A stretch of DNA of 34,001 nucleotides, taken from the IMG/VR virus record IMGVR_UViG_3300020159_002599, positions 1-34,001 of that record, one strand, 5' to 3'. This document shows, piece after piece, positions 5,679 to 13,500 of the stretch. The first letter of the stretch is position 1, and every line of letters begins with the position of its first letter. A program made the translations under genes and the position numbers. Below the pieces are notes generated by a model. It did no database searches and was not told the origin of the DNA. It saw nothing but the letters and a program-made list of their open reading frames with translations. Source of the stretch: a virus.

Positions 5679-6994
5679 TATTCTGTTCTGCGAGCGCTCT
5701 TACGCTTGGAACGGCGCTGGCGCGTACTCACCCAAGAATCGCCCTGAATGTTAAGCATCTCCATCATTCCACCGCAAACTTCTTCATACGAGAATCCGTA
5801 AGCCTTGAACATCTCTTCTTCCCAAGAGTCAAAGTATGAACGCTCAAACTTAATTTCCCACTTGCCAATATTGGCAGTGACATTTCTTGCCTTGTCTTCG
5901 TCTGTTGACTTTCCTTTTTCTTCTTTGATGCCCCATCCTGCAACATCGCTAATCAAATCATCAACATCATCTCCGCTATATCCAGTTCCATCAAATGAAG
6001 ACATCGAGCGAAGCATTTCAGCAAGTTCAACATGGTCATAAGTTGCGAGGTCAGCAGTCTTGTTGTCGACTAGAACAATTTTTGCTGCGGCTGCTTCGTC
6101 TAGGTCAACAAATGTCACGGCAATTTCTTTCCAGCCCAACATTTTTGCAGCCTTCCAAGTGTGGTTTCCTACAAGGATTGAGTTGTCTAACTTGTTGACA
6201 ACAATCGGCCTAAACTGACCATTCTCTTTTAGGGACTCTGCGATAACACCAATGTCGCCTTGTCTTGCGTTCATCGGGTATGGGAAAACACTATTGATGT
6301 CGACATTTGTTGTCTCTGTAATTACGGATTTCATTCCAGCCTTGGCAACTGCTTTTTTCTTTGCAACTGCCTTACGGGCACGAGGGGGAATTGCTTTTGC
6401 ATCTAGCAAATTAAGGCGACGACGCAACTCGTGGAGAATAGAGTCGTTGTCTTTATAAGCGCTTTCAAAATCTTTTGCCCAATCCGCATAGATATCATCG
6501 TCAACAAGCACGCGATACGAGCCAACGCAGATGCGAATACCGTCTCCAATTTTTCCTGTTCGCTCTCCTTCTGGTGCTGTGAATTCTCCAACACCGCTCA
6601 TGAGAGCCTGAAGTTGGTCAATATCAACGCTGGTGAATCCAGTTCCTTCTAGGTCTGGCAGGCTTGACAGCAGTTCAAGCAGTTTTGAATCGTCATAAGC
6701 CGACGCATCCGATGTGCGGTTATCTGCAAGAACAATCTTGCGCGCTTCATGCTCATCAACATCAACCCAAGAAACTGCAATTTGCGTCCAACCAAGGCTT
6801 CTTGCTGCACGCCATGTGTGATTGCCAGCAAGGATTGAATTGTCTTTGCGATTAACAACAATTGGCTTGTACTGCCCATTGACCTCAAGCGATTTGGCAA
6901 TAGCATCAACATCGCCACGCCGTGGATTTTGGTGATACCCCTTAAGGATTGAGATATCTACTACTTCTGTATCTACTTTAATTTGTTCTGACAT
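5678..6994 (-). CDS. Tandem ParB-fold protein (internal full-length duplication)
   Basis: 438 residues built from two homologous halves. Each half has a ParB/sulfiredoxin-type core: copy 1 about 8-135 with NPRRGD, PIVVNRKDNSILAGNHTWRAA and IVLADNRTSD; copy 2 about 224-355 with NARQGD, PIVVNKLDNSILVGNHTWKAA and IVLVDNKTAD. Each core is followed by a shorter module with a strand, an SxY element, a Trp, an AY pair and a closing L(N)L/LNI helix (about 150-197 and 370-417), so the duplication covers nearly the whole unit. A basic Ala/Lys linker (199-220) joins the halves, and the end is very basic. The ATG at 6994 has AGAGGA upstream and a TATACT element precedes it. No partner ParA is visible, so plasmid partition is unlikely. 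Confidence 0.82.
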   Translation of the reverse strand: MSEQIKVDTEVVDISILKGYHQNPRRGDVDAIAKSLEVNGQYKPIVVNRKDNSILAGNHTWRAARSLGWTQIAVSWVDVDEHEARKIVLADNRTSDASAYDDSKLLELLSSLPDLEGTGFTSVDIDQLQALMSGVGEFTAPEGERTGKIGDGIRICVGSYRVLVDDDIYADWAKDFESAYKDNDSILHELRRRLNLLDAKAIPPRARKAVAKKKAVAKAGMKSVITETTNVDINSVFPYPMNARQGDIGVIAESLKENGQFRPIVVNKLDNSILVGNHTWKAAKMLGWKEIAVTFVDLDEAAAAKIVLVDNKTADLATYDHVELAEMLRSMSSFDGTGYSGDDVDDLISDVAGWGIKEEKGKSTDEDKARNVTANIGKWEIKFERSYFDSWEEEMFKAYGFSYEEVCGGMMEMLNIQGDSWVSTRQRRSKRKSARRTE

Positions 6995-7030
6995 GACATC
7001 CTCTGCACAATGGTATAGAGGAAGTATAGC

Positions 7031-7378
7031 CTATTCGATAATCTTGCGCTTGTTTAATTCCATCTTTTTACGGATTTCTGCTATGAAAGCAAGATTCTCT
7101 TCTCGGGTGCAAGGCTCTTCTGCTCCAGACTGAAGCGCTAATTGATTGGACTCAATCTGCATACGACGAGATATTGGGTCAATGACCTGCCTAAATTCAG
7201 CCCATGATGGCCAATACTTAGAATTCATCTCAACTGCACGAATCGCCGCTTTGGCTGACTCGTAAGAGTACGGTGCAAGATTCTCTTCCCACCTCAGAAC
7301 CTCTTCAACAATCAGTTTCTTTGATGGAAAAATAATATTAAGTTCAGCAACTATTCGGTCTGCTTCATCTGGCGTCAT
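7031..7378 (-). CDS. Helicase-loader-like protein (G39P-type fold suspected)
   Basis: 115 residues from the ATG at 7378, chosen over a TTG at 7393 because AAGGA lies seven bases before it. It begins MTPDEADRIVAELNIIFPSK and continues with an acidic-aromatic pattern leading to a SYESAKAAIRAVEMNSKYWP helix and PSWAEF. This resembles the N-terminal domain of phage SPP1 G39P and related loaders/inhibitors of DnaB-type helicases, which are about this size. The C-terminal third is charged and probably flexible, as in G39P. Placement next to the replication-initiator-like gene agrees. The match is by pattern only. Confidence 0.55.
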   Translation of the reverse strand: MTPDEADRIVAELNIIFPSKKLIVEEVLRWEENLAPYSYESAKAAIRAVEMNSKYWPSWAEFRQVIDPISRRMQIESNQLALQSGAEEPCTREENLAFIAEIRKKMELNKRKIIE

Positions 7379-7598
7379 TCCAAAGTCCTTCAATTATTTT
7401 GTGTTGCAATTCGGTTACTTCTTCACTCATGAACGGGTCAAGGTCTGTCGCCCGTATCATATTCGCCACTTCAATCTTGGCTTGAGCGAGCATATTAAAG
7501 TATGTCTGCCCATAACGCCAGCCAAAAGGTCTAAACAACTTCTCGTGCTTTATGCTTACATCAGCAATAAAGTCGTTGTACGAAATGTACTCCGTCAT
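7365..7598 (-). CDS. Conserved-looking small protein of unknown function
   Basis: 77 residues, helical, with an aromatic-rich first half (RPFGWRYGQTYFNML) and a conserved-looking acidic second half (DLDPFMSEEVTELQHKII). There are no membrane segments or metal motifs. It overlaps the upstream gene by four bases and the downstream helicase-loader-like gene's ATG by 14 bases. Similar short proteins occur in replication regions of actinobacteriophages as hypothetical proteins. I cannot assign a function. Confidence 0.65.
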   Translation of the reverse strand: MTEYISYNDFIADVSIKHEKLFRPFGWRYGQTYFNMLAQAKIEVANMIRATDLDPFMSEEVTELQHKIIEGLWNDAR

Positions 7599-7819
7599 AG
7601 CGAATAGTGGTCACGCCAATTTGATGGAGAGTGGTTATCAATAATCGCTTGAGCCATCTCTGGACTCTCGTACATCCTTACGATATGAATACACGGGTCG
7701 CTTTCGTAAAGTTCAGTCTCTTCCTCAATGCTTAGTGGCAGACCGTCATGCGTATAGCAAACTGGTGGTCCGCACCAACCTTTTTCAATTCCAATTTTCA
7801 TCCATTCGCTAAATTCCAT
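7595..7819 (-). CDS. Small acidic protein with Cys/His pattern, unknown function
   Basis: 74 residues from the ATG at 7819, which has GAGGAG seven bases upstream; a longer in-frame reading into the previous gene lacks support. The sequence includes GWCGPPVCYTHDGLP, then an acidic stretch and DPCIHIVRMY. The cysteines (about residues 16, 21 and 43) and histidines could bind a metal, but the spacing matches no named zinc motif. It is tucked one base after the initiator-like gene's stop. Proteins of this look recur in actinobacteriophages without a known role. Confidence 0.65.
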   Translation of the reverse strand: MEFSEWMKIGIEKGWCGPPVCYTHDGLPLSIEEETELYESDPCIHIVRMYESPEMAQAIIDNHSPSNWRDHYSL

Positions 7820-7820
7820 A

Positions 7821-8537
7821 TCATGCTCCTCGTTGTTTTCGTGCTTCTTTGATTGCGTCCCACCCTGCTGGAACGGCTTTGGTTGTCGCATCATCCTGAG
7901 ACAGAGATGACCAATGGTTTACTAGCGCTGGTGGAGTAAGAACCATTCCTTCATATCTCTTCCTATACCGCTCTGAGCGAACATAAATCTCATCAGGAGT
8001 GGCCTGGCTCTCTTTTAGCAACTTGCAGCATCCGCCATACTTGCTTCTCTCTGATTGATTTAGGGTCGTTTGGTCAATGCCACAAACATCCATCACTGCG
8101 TTCCAAATTGGGTCTTCTGGTCGCTCTTTCTTTACTGCTGGAGAAGCCTTCTTTTTTGCAGGTGCTTTCTTTGCTACTAGGACTGGCGCGTCAAAAACCT
8201 TAATTGATTGTTCTGGCAACTGCATATCCTCATCGTCGTCTTCGTCGATGTTGATGTTCATTGGGTTGTCTGGCCAATTGTCCTGAATAAGCACAGTAAA
8301 CAAACTGCTTTGATTATGGCGCAGTTGTCTTTTAAGTTCACCAATCTCGATAAGTTTCTTGACAATTCTTTTAACAGTGCGCTTATCTAGACCAGTCTTG
8401 TGAGCGATATGACCAACGGATGGGAATGCGTTAGTGCCGTCTTCCCATGCGTTATCCGCTATTGCAAGCAGTACTAACTTGTCGTTTCCAGTTGCTTTAG
8501 ATTTTTTCCATACTCTCGTGGTGCAATATACGCTCAT
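7821..8537 (-). CDS. Winged-helix replication-initiator-like protein
   Basis: 238 residues. Residues 18-75 form a winged helix-turn-helix typical of phage replisome organisers: KLVLLAIADNAWEDG, an FPSVGHIAHKTGLDKRTVKR recognition unit, and a KLIEIGELKR wing. An acidic linker (around 95-110, IDEDDDED), then an Ala/Lys-rich linker (around 124-142), lead to a C-terminal helical domain (PEDPIWNAVMDVCGI and a final TPPALVNHW), a layout shared with phage initiation proteins that recruit the helicase loader. It overlaps the upstream gene by ATGA and lies just upstream of the loader-like gene, fitting an origin-recognition role. The origin itself was not located. Confidence 0.72.
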   Translation of the reverse strand: MSVYCTTRVWKKSKATGNDKLVLLAIADNAWEDGTNAFPSVGHIAHKTGLDKRTVKRIVKKLIEIGELKRQLRHNQSSLFTVLIQDNWPDNPMNINIDEDDDEDMQLPEQSIKVFDAPVLVAKKAPAKKKASPAVKKERPEDPIWNAVMDVCGIDQTTLNQSERSKYGGCCKLLKESQATPDEIYVRSERYRKRYEGMVLTPPALVNHWSSLSQDDATTKAVPAGWDAIKEARKQRGA

Positions 8538-9076
8538 GACTTCTTCCGAATGGATACCCTTTCTGTCTTCTCAACTTCACAGAAGTCATCTGGGTTGAGT
8601 CCAGGAATCATAGCGCGCAATGCCGTAACTCGCCAGTCGCGAATTGCTGCTGCGTCGACAATGTTCTTTACGACGCCGTCGATTAGAGGTTTAGCCACAA
8701 CCAGCAAATCAATCACCTCTCCAGTATTTGGGTCTATAATCCTGCTATTCTCATCAGCGAGGGACATGTTAACAACTGCCTCAAGCAAGGTCTTATGCTC
8801 CCAATTCTTTCTAGTAGAACTAATCTTACGCTCAGCCACATGGGTTCCATAGTCACGAGTCTTTTCACCGTTAAGACGCATCCATGCGACAAGCAGTTCG
8901 TTTATAGAGTCTTCGATTTGTCGTGTCTGACGCTTGAGTTCGGCGATGTCGACGAGGGCGTTAAAAGCATCGTCTGGGTCGAATTCGCTAGTACCATCTT
9001 CGAAACTCTTGACGGTCGCGCCAGCGGTATCGGTAAGGGTATTCATCACTGATTGTATTTGTTCATTAACTCTCAT
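8534..9076 (-). CDS. Phage protein of unknown function with coiled coil
   Basis: 180 residues from the ATG at 9076, with GGAG five bases upstream. Residues 36-68 are helical with heptad character (FNALVDIAELKRQTRQIEDS), followed by a basic, mostly helical region and a C-terminal KKS tail. No catalytic motif is visible. Proteins of similar composition are frequently found between the annealing-protein and initiator genes of actinobacteriophages, and some related short proteins are host-nuclease inhibitors of the Gam type. The heptad plus a basic C-terminal half would allow that here, but the resemblance is too weak to claim. Confidence 0.6.
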   Translation of the reverse strand: MRVNEQIQSVMNTLTDTAGATVKSFEDGTSEFDPDDAFNALVDIAELKRQTRQIEDSINELLVAWMRLNGEKTRDYGTHVAERKISSTRKNWEHKTLLEAVVNMSLADENSRIIDPNTGEVIDLLVVAKPLIDGVVKNIVDAAAIRDWRVTALRAMIPGLNPDDFCEVEKTERVSIRKKS

Positions 9077-9401
9077 CGTTTCTCCAAACTGTAATTTTTA
9101 ATCCTGGTTGGTCTAAATTCTCTGTGGAAACTAAAACTGAATCAACTTCCGCTGACCACGCTGCTCCACTATCAATTTCTTTTGCTAAGACAGTTGCAAT
9201 CACTTTAGGCAACCATCCAATAAAAATGCCTTGAGATTTAACCATAATCGCATTGGAATCGTGTGGATTGTAAACATCTCGCTCTAATTCAAGGTTTACC
9301 TTTCCAGTAGCAACGCTTGCGCTAATAGAAAAGATTGACTGCGGATAATTTTTACAAAATGACACTCCAACGACTTTTGTCGTGAATATGTTTGGTGTCA
9401 T
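9066..9401 (-). CDS. Stand-alone HIRAN-domain protein
   Basis: 111 residues that appear to be a single HIRAN domain. The pattern is VVGVSF near the start, LELERDVYNPHDSNAIMV (37-54) and IGWLPKVIATVLAKEIDSG (61-79), matching the domain core in which NPHDxNAI and IGxLP are the signature. In Rad5/HLTF-type proteins HIRAN binds 3-prime DNA ends at stalled forks. Isolated bacterial and phage HIRAN proteins are usually annotated as DNA-damage or recombination related. It lies two bases from the annealing-protein gene, supporting a shared role in recombination. Confidence 0.78.
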   Translation of the reverse strand: MTPNIFTTKVVGVSFCKNYPQSIFSISASVATGKVNLELERDVYNPHDSNAIMVKSQGIFIGWLPKVIATVLAKEIDSGAAWSAEVDSVLVSTENLDQPGLKITVWRNDES

Positions 9402-9403
9402 GG

Positions 9404-10291
9404 TTAGTCTTCTTGCGAAGCAGCCTCAAACAGGTCCATGATGGCGTTGTATTCACGCTCTGGCATGTTTTGTTCCCACTTTGATGGGTCTCCAAATGCA
9501 AGAATCACTTCCTTTTGAGCGTGCTCACTCAGCAAAGCAAATGCTGCCTTCAGTGGTGCGGACTCAAGCATGCTGTCGGCATCTGCCTCTTCGCGAGCGC
9601 CACGGATTCCCTGCAAAGCAATCATAAGATTATTGAGGTCGCCCTTTTCCATTGGCCATGAACGACCATTCAACTTATCGTGATGGTCGCGAAGTGCTTC
9701 AAGTTCATCAGGTGAAAGGTCTGCGCACATTGTCTTGAATGTACGGTGTGCATCCTCTAACTCGCCTTCATTCTTCCAACCTTCAAGAAGTGGCTTTGTC
9801 GCTTCTTTCTGTGGGCTCTCTTTTGACTCAACTACTGGAACCTTGTTCTCGGTTTGAACTCCAGCAATCACCGACTTATTTTCAAGAAGTTGATTTGCGA
9901 CTTGGACTTGTGGTGTTGTCACGACCTTTACTCCAGTCTTTGCTTCCCGAAACTTCATAAGAACCTTAAGGTCGGTCAATGTGTCTGGGTATCCAGCCTT
10001 TTTCATAGCGCGACCCATTGCCTTAGAGCAAAGCGCGTGCCAAGAATCGGTATCTTTTGTTCCACGCACATCAGATTCAGCCTTGTACGACACAATTGGG
10101 CTTTCATCACCCTTATATCGTGTCACCAATGCGACACAAACCTTTTCGTCCTTCTTGGAAAATGTAGAAGGGATTCCAATCTCACTCGGAGTACTCTCCG
10201 AGAACTCAATTGATGCATCTGGCCAGTCAGCCTTAAACATCGCCCAACGCACCGAAGTGCTTAGGTAGTCTTCAAAATTAATAGCAGCCAT
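9404..10291 (-). CDS. Possible ssDNA-annealing (ERF/Sak-like) recombination protein
   Basis: 295 residues. The N-terminal 110 residues follow a pattern seen in actinophage ERF/Sak-type annealing proteins: an FEDYLSTSVRWAMFKADWPD opening, a strand pair around VCVALVTRY and IVSYKAES, then a WHALCSKAMGRAMKKAGYP helix (84-102). The latter corresponds to the conserved E-T-S-A-I-G-R-A-L-x-x-x-G-Y helix, with several substitutions. Residues 110-165 are a linker, and 166-295 are an acidic helical region (SPDELEALRDHHDKLNG). It is the first gene after a strong promoter, near HIRAN and initiator-like genes, which suits an early recombination role. Homology is suggested, not certain. Confidence 0.5.
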   Translation of the reverse strand: MAAINFEDYLSTSVRWAMFKADWPDASIEFSESTPSEIGIPSTFSKKDEKVCVALVTRYKGDESPIVSYKAESDVRGTKDTDSWHALCSKAMGRAMKKAGYPDTLTDLKVLMKFREAKTGVKVVTTPQVQVANQLLENKSVIAGVQTENKVPVVESKESPQKEATKPLLEGWKNEGELEDAHRTFKTMCADLSPDELEALRDHHDKLNGRSWPMEKGDLNNLMIALQGIRGAREEADADSMLESAPLKAAFALLSEHAQKEVILAFGDPSKWEQNMPEREYNAIMDLFEAASQED

Positions 10292-10320
10292 GCGGCCTCC
10301 TCTGTTAGTTAAGTAAGTTG

Positions 10321-10349
10321 ACTATACATCAGCCAAATTTAGATTGCAA
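10321..10349 (-). promoter_or_regulatory. Sigma70-like promoter for the recombination/replication genes
   Basis: On the minus strand a -35 element TTGCAA (10344-10349) is separated by exactly 17 bases from a -10 element TATAGT (10321-10326). It lies 30 bases upstream of the annealing-protein ATG, which itself has an AGGAGG ribosome binding site. This is the best promoter match in the window and marks the boundary between the tail module and the replication module. Confidence 0.6.
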
Positions 10350-10350
10350 G

Positions 10351-10500
10351 TTATTTTGTCTCTAGTTCAACAATCTTTTTATTAAGTTGGTTGATGATAG
10401 ACCTTTGAATAGCCAAATCTCGCGACATTGTCGCAACCTGTACCGAAAGGTCATTGATTACTTCGCCGATATCTGGCTGTGGAATTTGTGTTTCGCTCAT
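10351..10500 (-). CDS. 49-residue helical protein coupled to the tail-tip gene
   Basis: A short frame from the ATG at 10500, which overlaps the stop of the tail-tip protein as ATGA, to a TAA at 10351. The protein begins MSETQIPQPDIGEVINDLS and continues as one amphipathic helix with heptad-like hydrophobic spacing, likely a short coiled coil. It has no cysteines or membrane segment. Its location directly after the fibre-like gene suggests a tail-fibre accessory or assembly helper, which is inference from position. Confidence 0.6.
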   Translation of the reverse strand: MSETQIPQPDIGEVINDLSVQVATMSRDLAIQRSIINQLNKKIVELETK

Positions 10501-13500
10501 ATGCCCAGTCTAGCCTCAAGTTCATTGATTCGTGCGTTAAATCTTTGGCAAATCCACAGAAGAGCAGGCACCATAGCCTCGTAGTTTACTGCCCTTAGAA
10601 CACTACTATCTGCTCCGTCTGGGTCTCTTAGCATGTAACTCGTCTCCCATTGAGGGAAGACTTCCTTTATTTCATCTGCCATTACACCCAAATGCTTTCC
10701 ATATGCATGAAAATCATTTTCGTCAGCAAAGTTAATCTTATCAAATTGCCAAATTTTAACTTGGTTTAATAATTTGTCTTCCCAATCCTCTGAAACATCT
10801 GCGATGTTAATTTTTGTCCTTCTGTCAGAAGTCATAAATCCAGGAGTGTAAGAATATTGCTGGACGGGGCTGCTTCCAATTAAAAATGCGACTCCAGAAA
10901 ATCCAGAGTTGGCTGCTGGGTTTCCTGTTGGAACAAACGCTGCTGCCCATGCTGCGTCGTTTGGGCCATATGTTATATTCCATCTAAATCCAACGTACTC
11001 GCCAAAATAATCTATATGACTTTGAGTTGCGCCATTAATTGCGTTTGTTTTAATACCATTTTGCCCCATTTCTGCATAAACCGTTCCGCTATTAATTGAC
11101 TGGAATCTTCCATCGTTCTGAATGTATGACTGCCTGCCATCACCTCCAGCAAAACTGGCGTCGCTTGTGCTTGACAGTCCGCCAGTAAAAGTCGCACCAT
11201 TCGCCGATGTTACAAATCCAGCCGCTGAAATTTTAAAAGGCGCTGCTGCGTATGTTGATGCACCAATCCACAGGTTCCCAGAAGCGTCGACATGGAATGA
11301 TGTTGTGTCCGAGCCACCAATATCAAGCGCTCCAGTGTTGGACACCCTAAATGCCGCATTTGCATAAGTCGCAGCACCAGACCACATGTTTCCATTGATG
11401 TCAACATGGAAAGAGGTTGCGTTACTCCCAATGTCAATTGTTGAACCAGTAATCGCTCCGCTAAATGTTCCAGTAGTTGCTGTCATTGCTCCACTACTGC
11501 TAACCCTGAATGGTGCTGTTGCCTTGTTTGCGATGGACGCGCCAATCCACATATTTCCATCCGAGTCAACATGGAAAGATGTGGGGTCATCTCCGCCGAT
11601 ATTTAATGCAGCACTAGAACTCGGAAGCGTGATTGAGTTGAACTCGGCAGCCCCGTTGGCTGAAATCTTCCAACCAGCACTTCCAGAAACATATGTTGCG
11701 GATTGCACCGCAGAAGCAACTAATTGGTATGGGTCATTGGACGAAGAGAATGTGCTAAGAGCACTTGTCTCACCCTGAATTCCATACTCATTACATGGGG
11801 TTACGCAATAAGAATATGTTGACTGCGGCGATGAAAGGTTCTCAATAGTTGCAGTATTGGCCGACCCATCAGCCATTATCGTCGAGTACTCAAGAACCTC
11901 TTTGACTGTTGTTGGGCCAGTTGCAGTATCATCTGGTCCTTGATTTGCATAATAAATAACGCTTGATGAACTACTAAGAACTGGGATATTGAATCCACTA
12001 AAACCTTCATCGGAGTAGATGTTTATAAATTTTCCGCTTGAAAGAAGATGCGCGCCAGAGAATGTGATGGCAGCAATATTTCCAGCGCGAGTTAACGATG
12101 TGGCAACTTTCTCAGTTCCTTCACGAAATACTGCTACTTCATATTGACTTACACGACCAGAATTTGTGTTATCCCAACTTACGGTTACTCGGTTGCTCAT
12201 TCCAACAACAGATGTTGTTGCTGAAGTTAATTCTGGCGCAGGAAGACTTACATTTGGTGGAGTACCAGAGAAAGACGCAAGGATTGGGGCGTTGAGAGAA
12301 CCAAAACCAGACTGTGCTGTTAGGTCAGTTGCAATATCTGGGAAAACCTCTCCAAATGTAACTTCAATTGTCTGTTCGTTGGCCCCAGTAATACTTGCTG
12401 CAATTGCGGAAATAATCTGGCTTGAGTAAAGACCAGGTTGTGTTTCAAGAAGAACCTTATCTCCGACAAAGAAATCATTCCATGCAACCTGCCCAGTTCG
12501 TTCTGGGAATTTTGCAGTTTGTGAAAGTCTTCCACCATCAATTCGACGCATGGCACTCCCAGTAATGTTCGCTACTGCTGGTGCATCGCTTGATGTATTT
12601 TCAAAGTATGACTCTCGTACTCCATAAATCGTTTGGTTCGTAGAAATGAGCCTGTCTAGACCTCTACCATCAGAGCCGTACGCAACAGTCCTTCTATCAG
12701 TAGAAGATGTCTTTGTCTCTGATTCTTGAAGGCTTGGAAGTGTAAATAGAAGTGCAGTTGAGCCAGATGTCCTATCAACACCAAATGGCACAGAGTTAAC
12801 AACTCCATTTCTAGAGAATGGAGTAACAGCAAAACTTACTGAACCAGTTGCATCAAAGTGCCACGACAGTCCCGTTTGGTCGGTAACTTGCTTGAGTACT
12901 TCGCTTAATTTTTTTCCAGCGGGAACACTAAATGTTCCACCATCTTGTACTGTTTGACCCTTTGAATCAAGTTTTCCAAGATTCGCATTAATCACCGAGT
13001 CGAGATAAATTGGCCAACTAACTGCGAATTCTGGACCACCGCGACCAGAATCTGTAATAACATTTCCAAATGTTGCCTCGGCGGAGGAGTATTCGTACCC
13101 AGTTGCCGCTTCTTTAAAGAGAAGATAAAAGGCACTTAGTCCAGTAAATGTTCCAGTTGTTTGCTGCGCGTAGGAAAGATTGTATGTTCCAACCTGTGAT
13201 GAAAGTGTAAGACCGCTATTTGAACTTAAGTAGAAAGCCTTATAGCCGTTTGTTGCGCCCTCCTGAACAAAAACATTGTTGCCAACAGTAAAGTCGGTTA
13301 CAGGTGAACCGTCAGATGTTGCAGTTCTCTGTAGTTGCCAGGCTATTGAACTTGAGCCAACAACACTTACCCAGTAGATTCCATTTTGTGCTGCGTTGGT
13401 CTGATTCTTGAGAAGAATAGTATCTCCAACAACCAAATCTGTTACTCCGTCAATACCAACAGAGTTGATTGACTGATTACTTGTGGATACTAATTTTGCG

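Noticed and set aside
3421-6994. Reading the ParB-fold genes as a plasmid-type partition system
   Set aside because: No ParA-type ATPase and no centromere-like repeats are visible, and the ParB box is atypical.
11216-11610. Regularly spaced repeats that might suggest a CRISPR-like array
   Set aside because: The repeats are diverged, in frame and encode TSFHVD units of the tail-tip protein.
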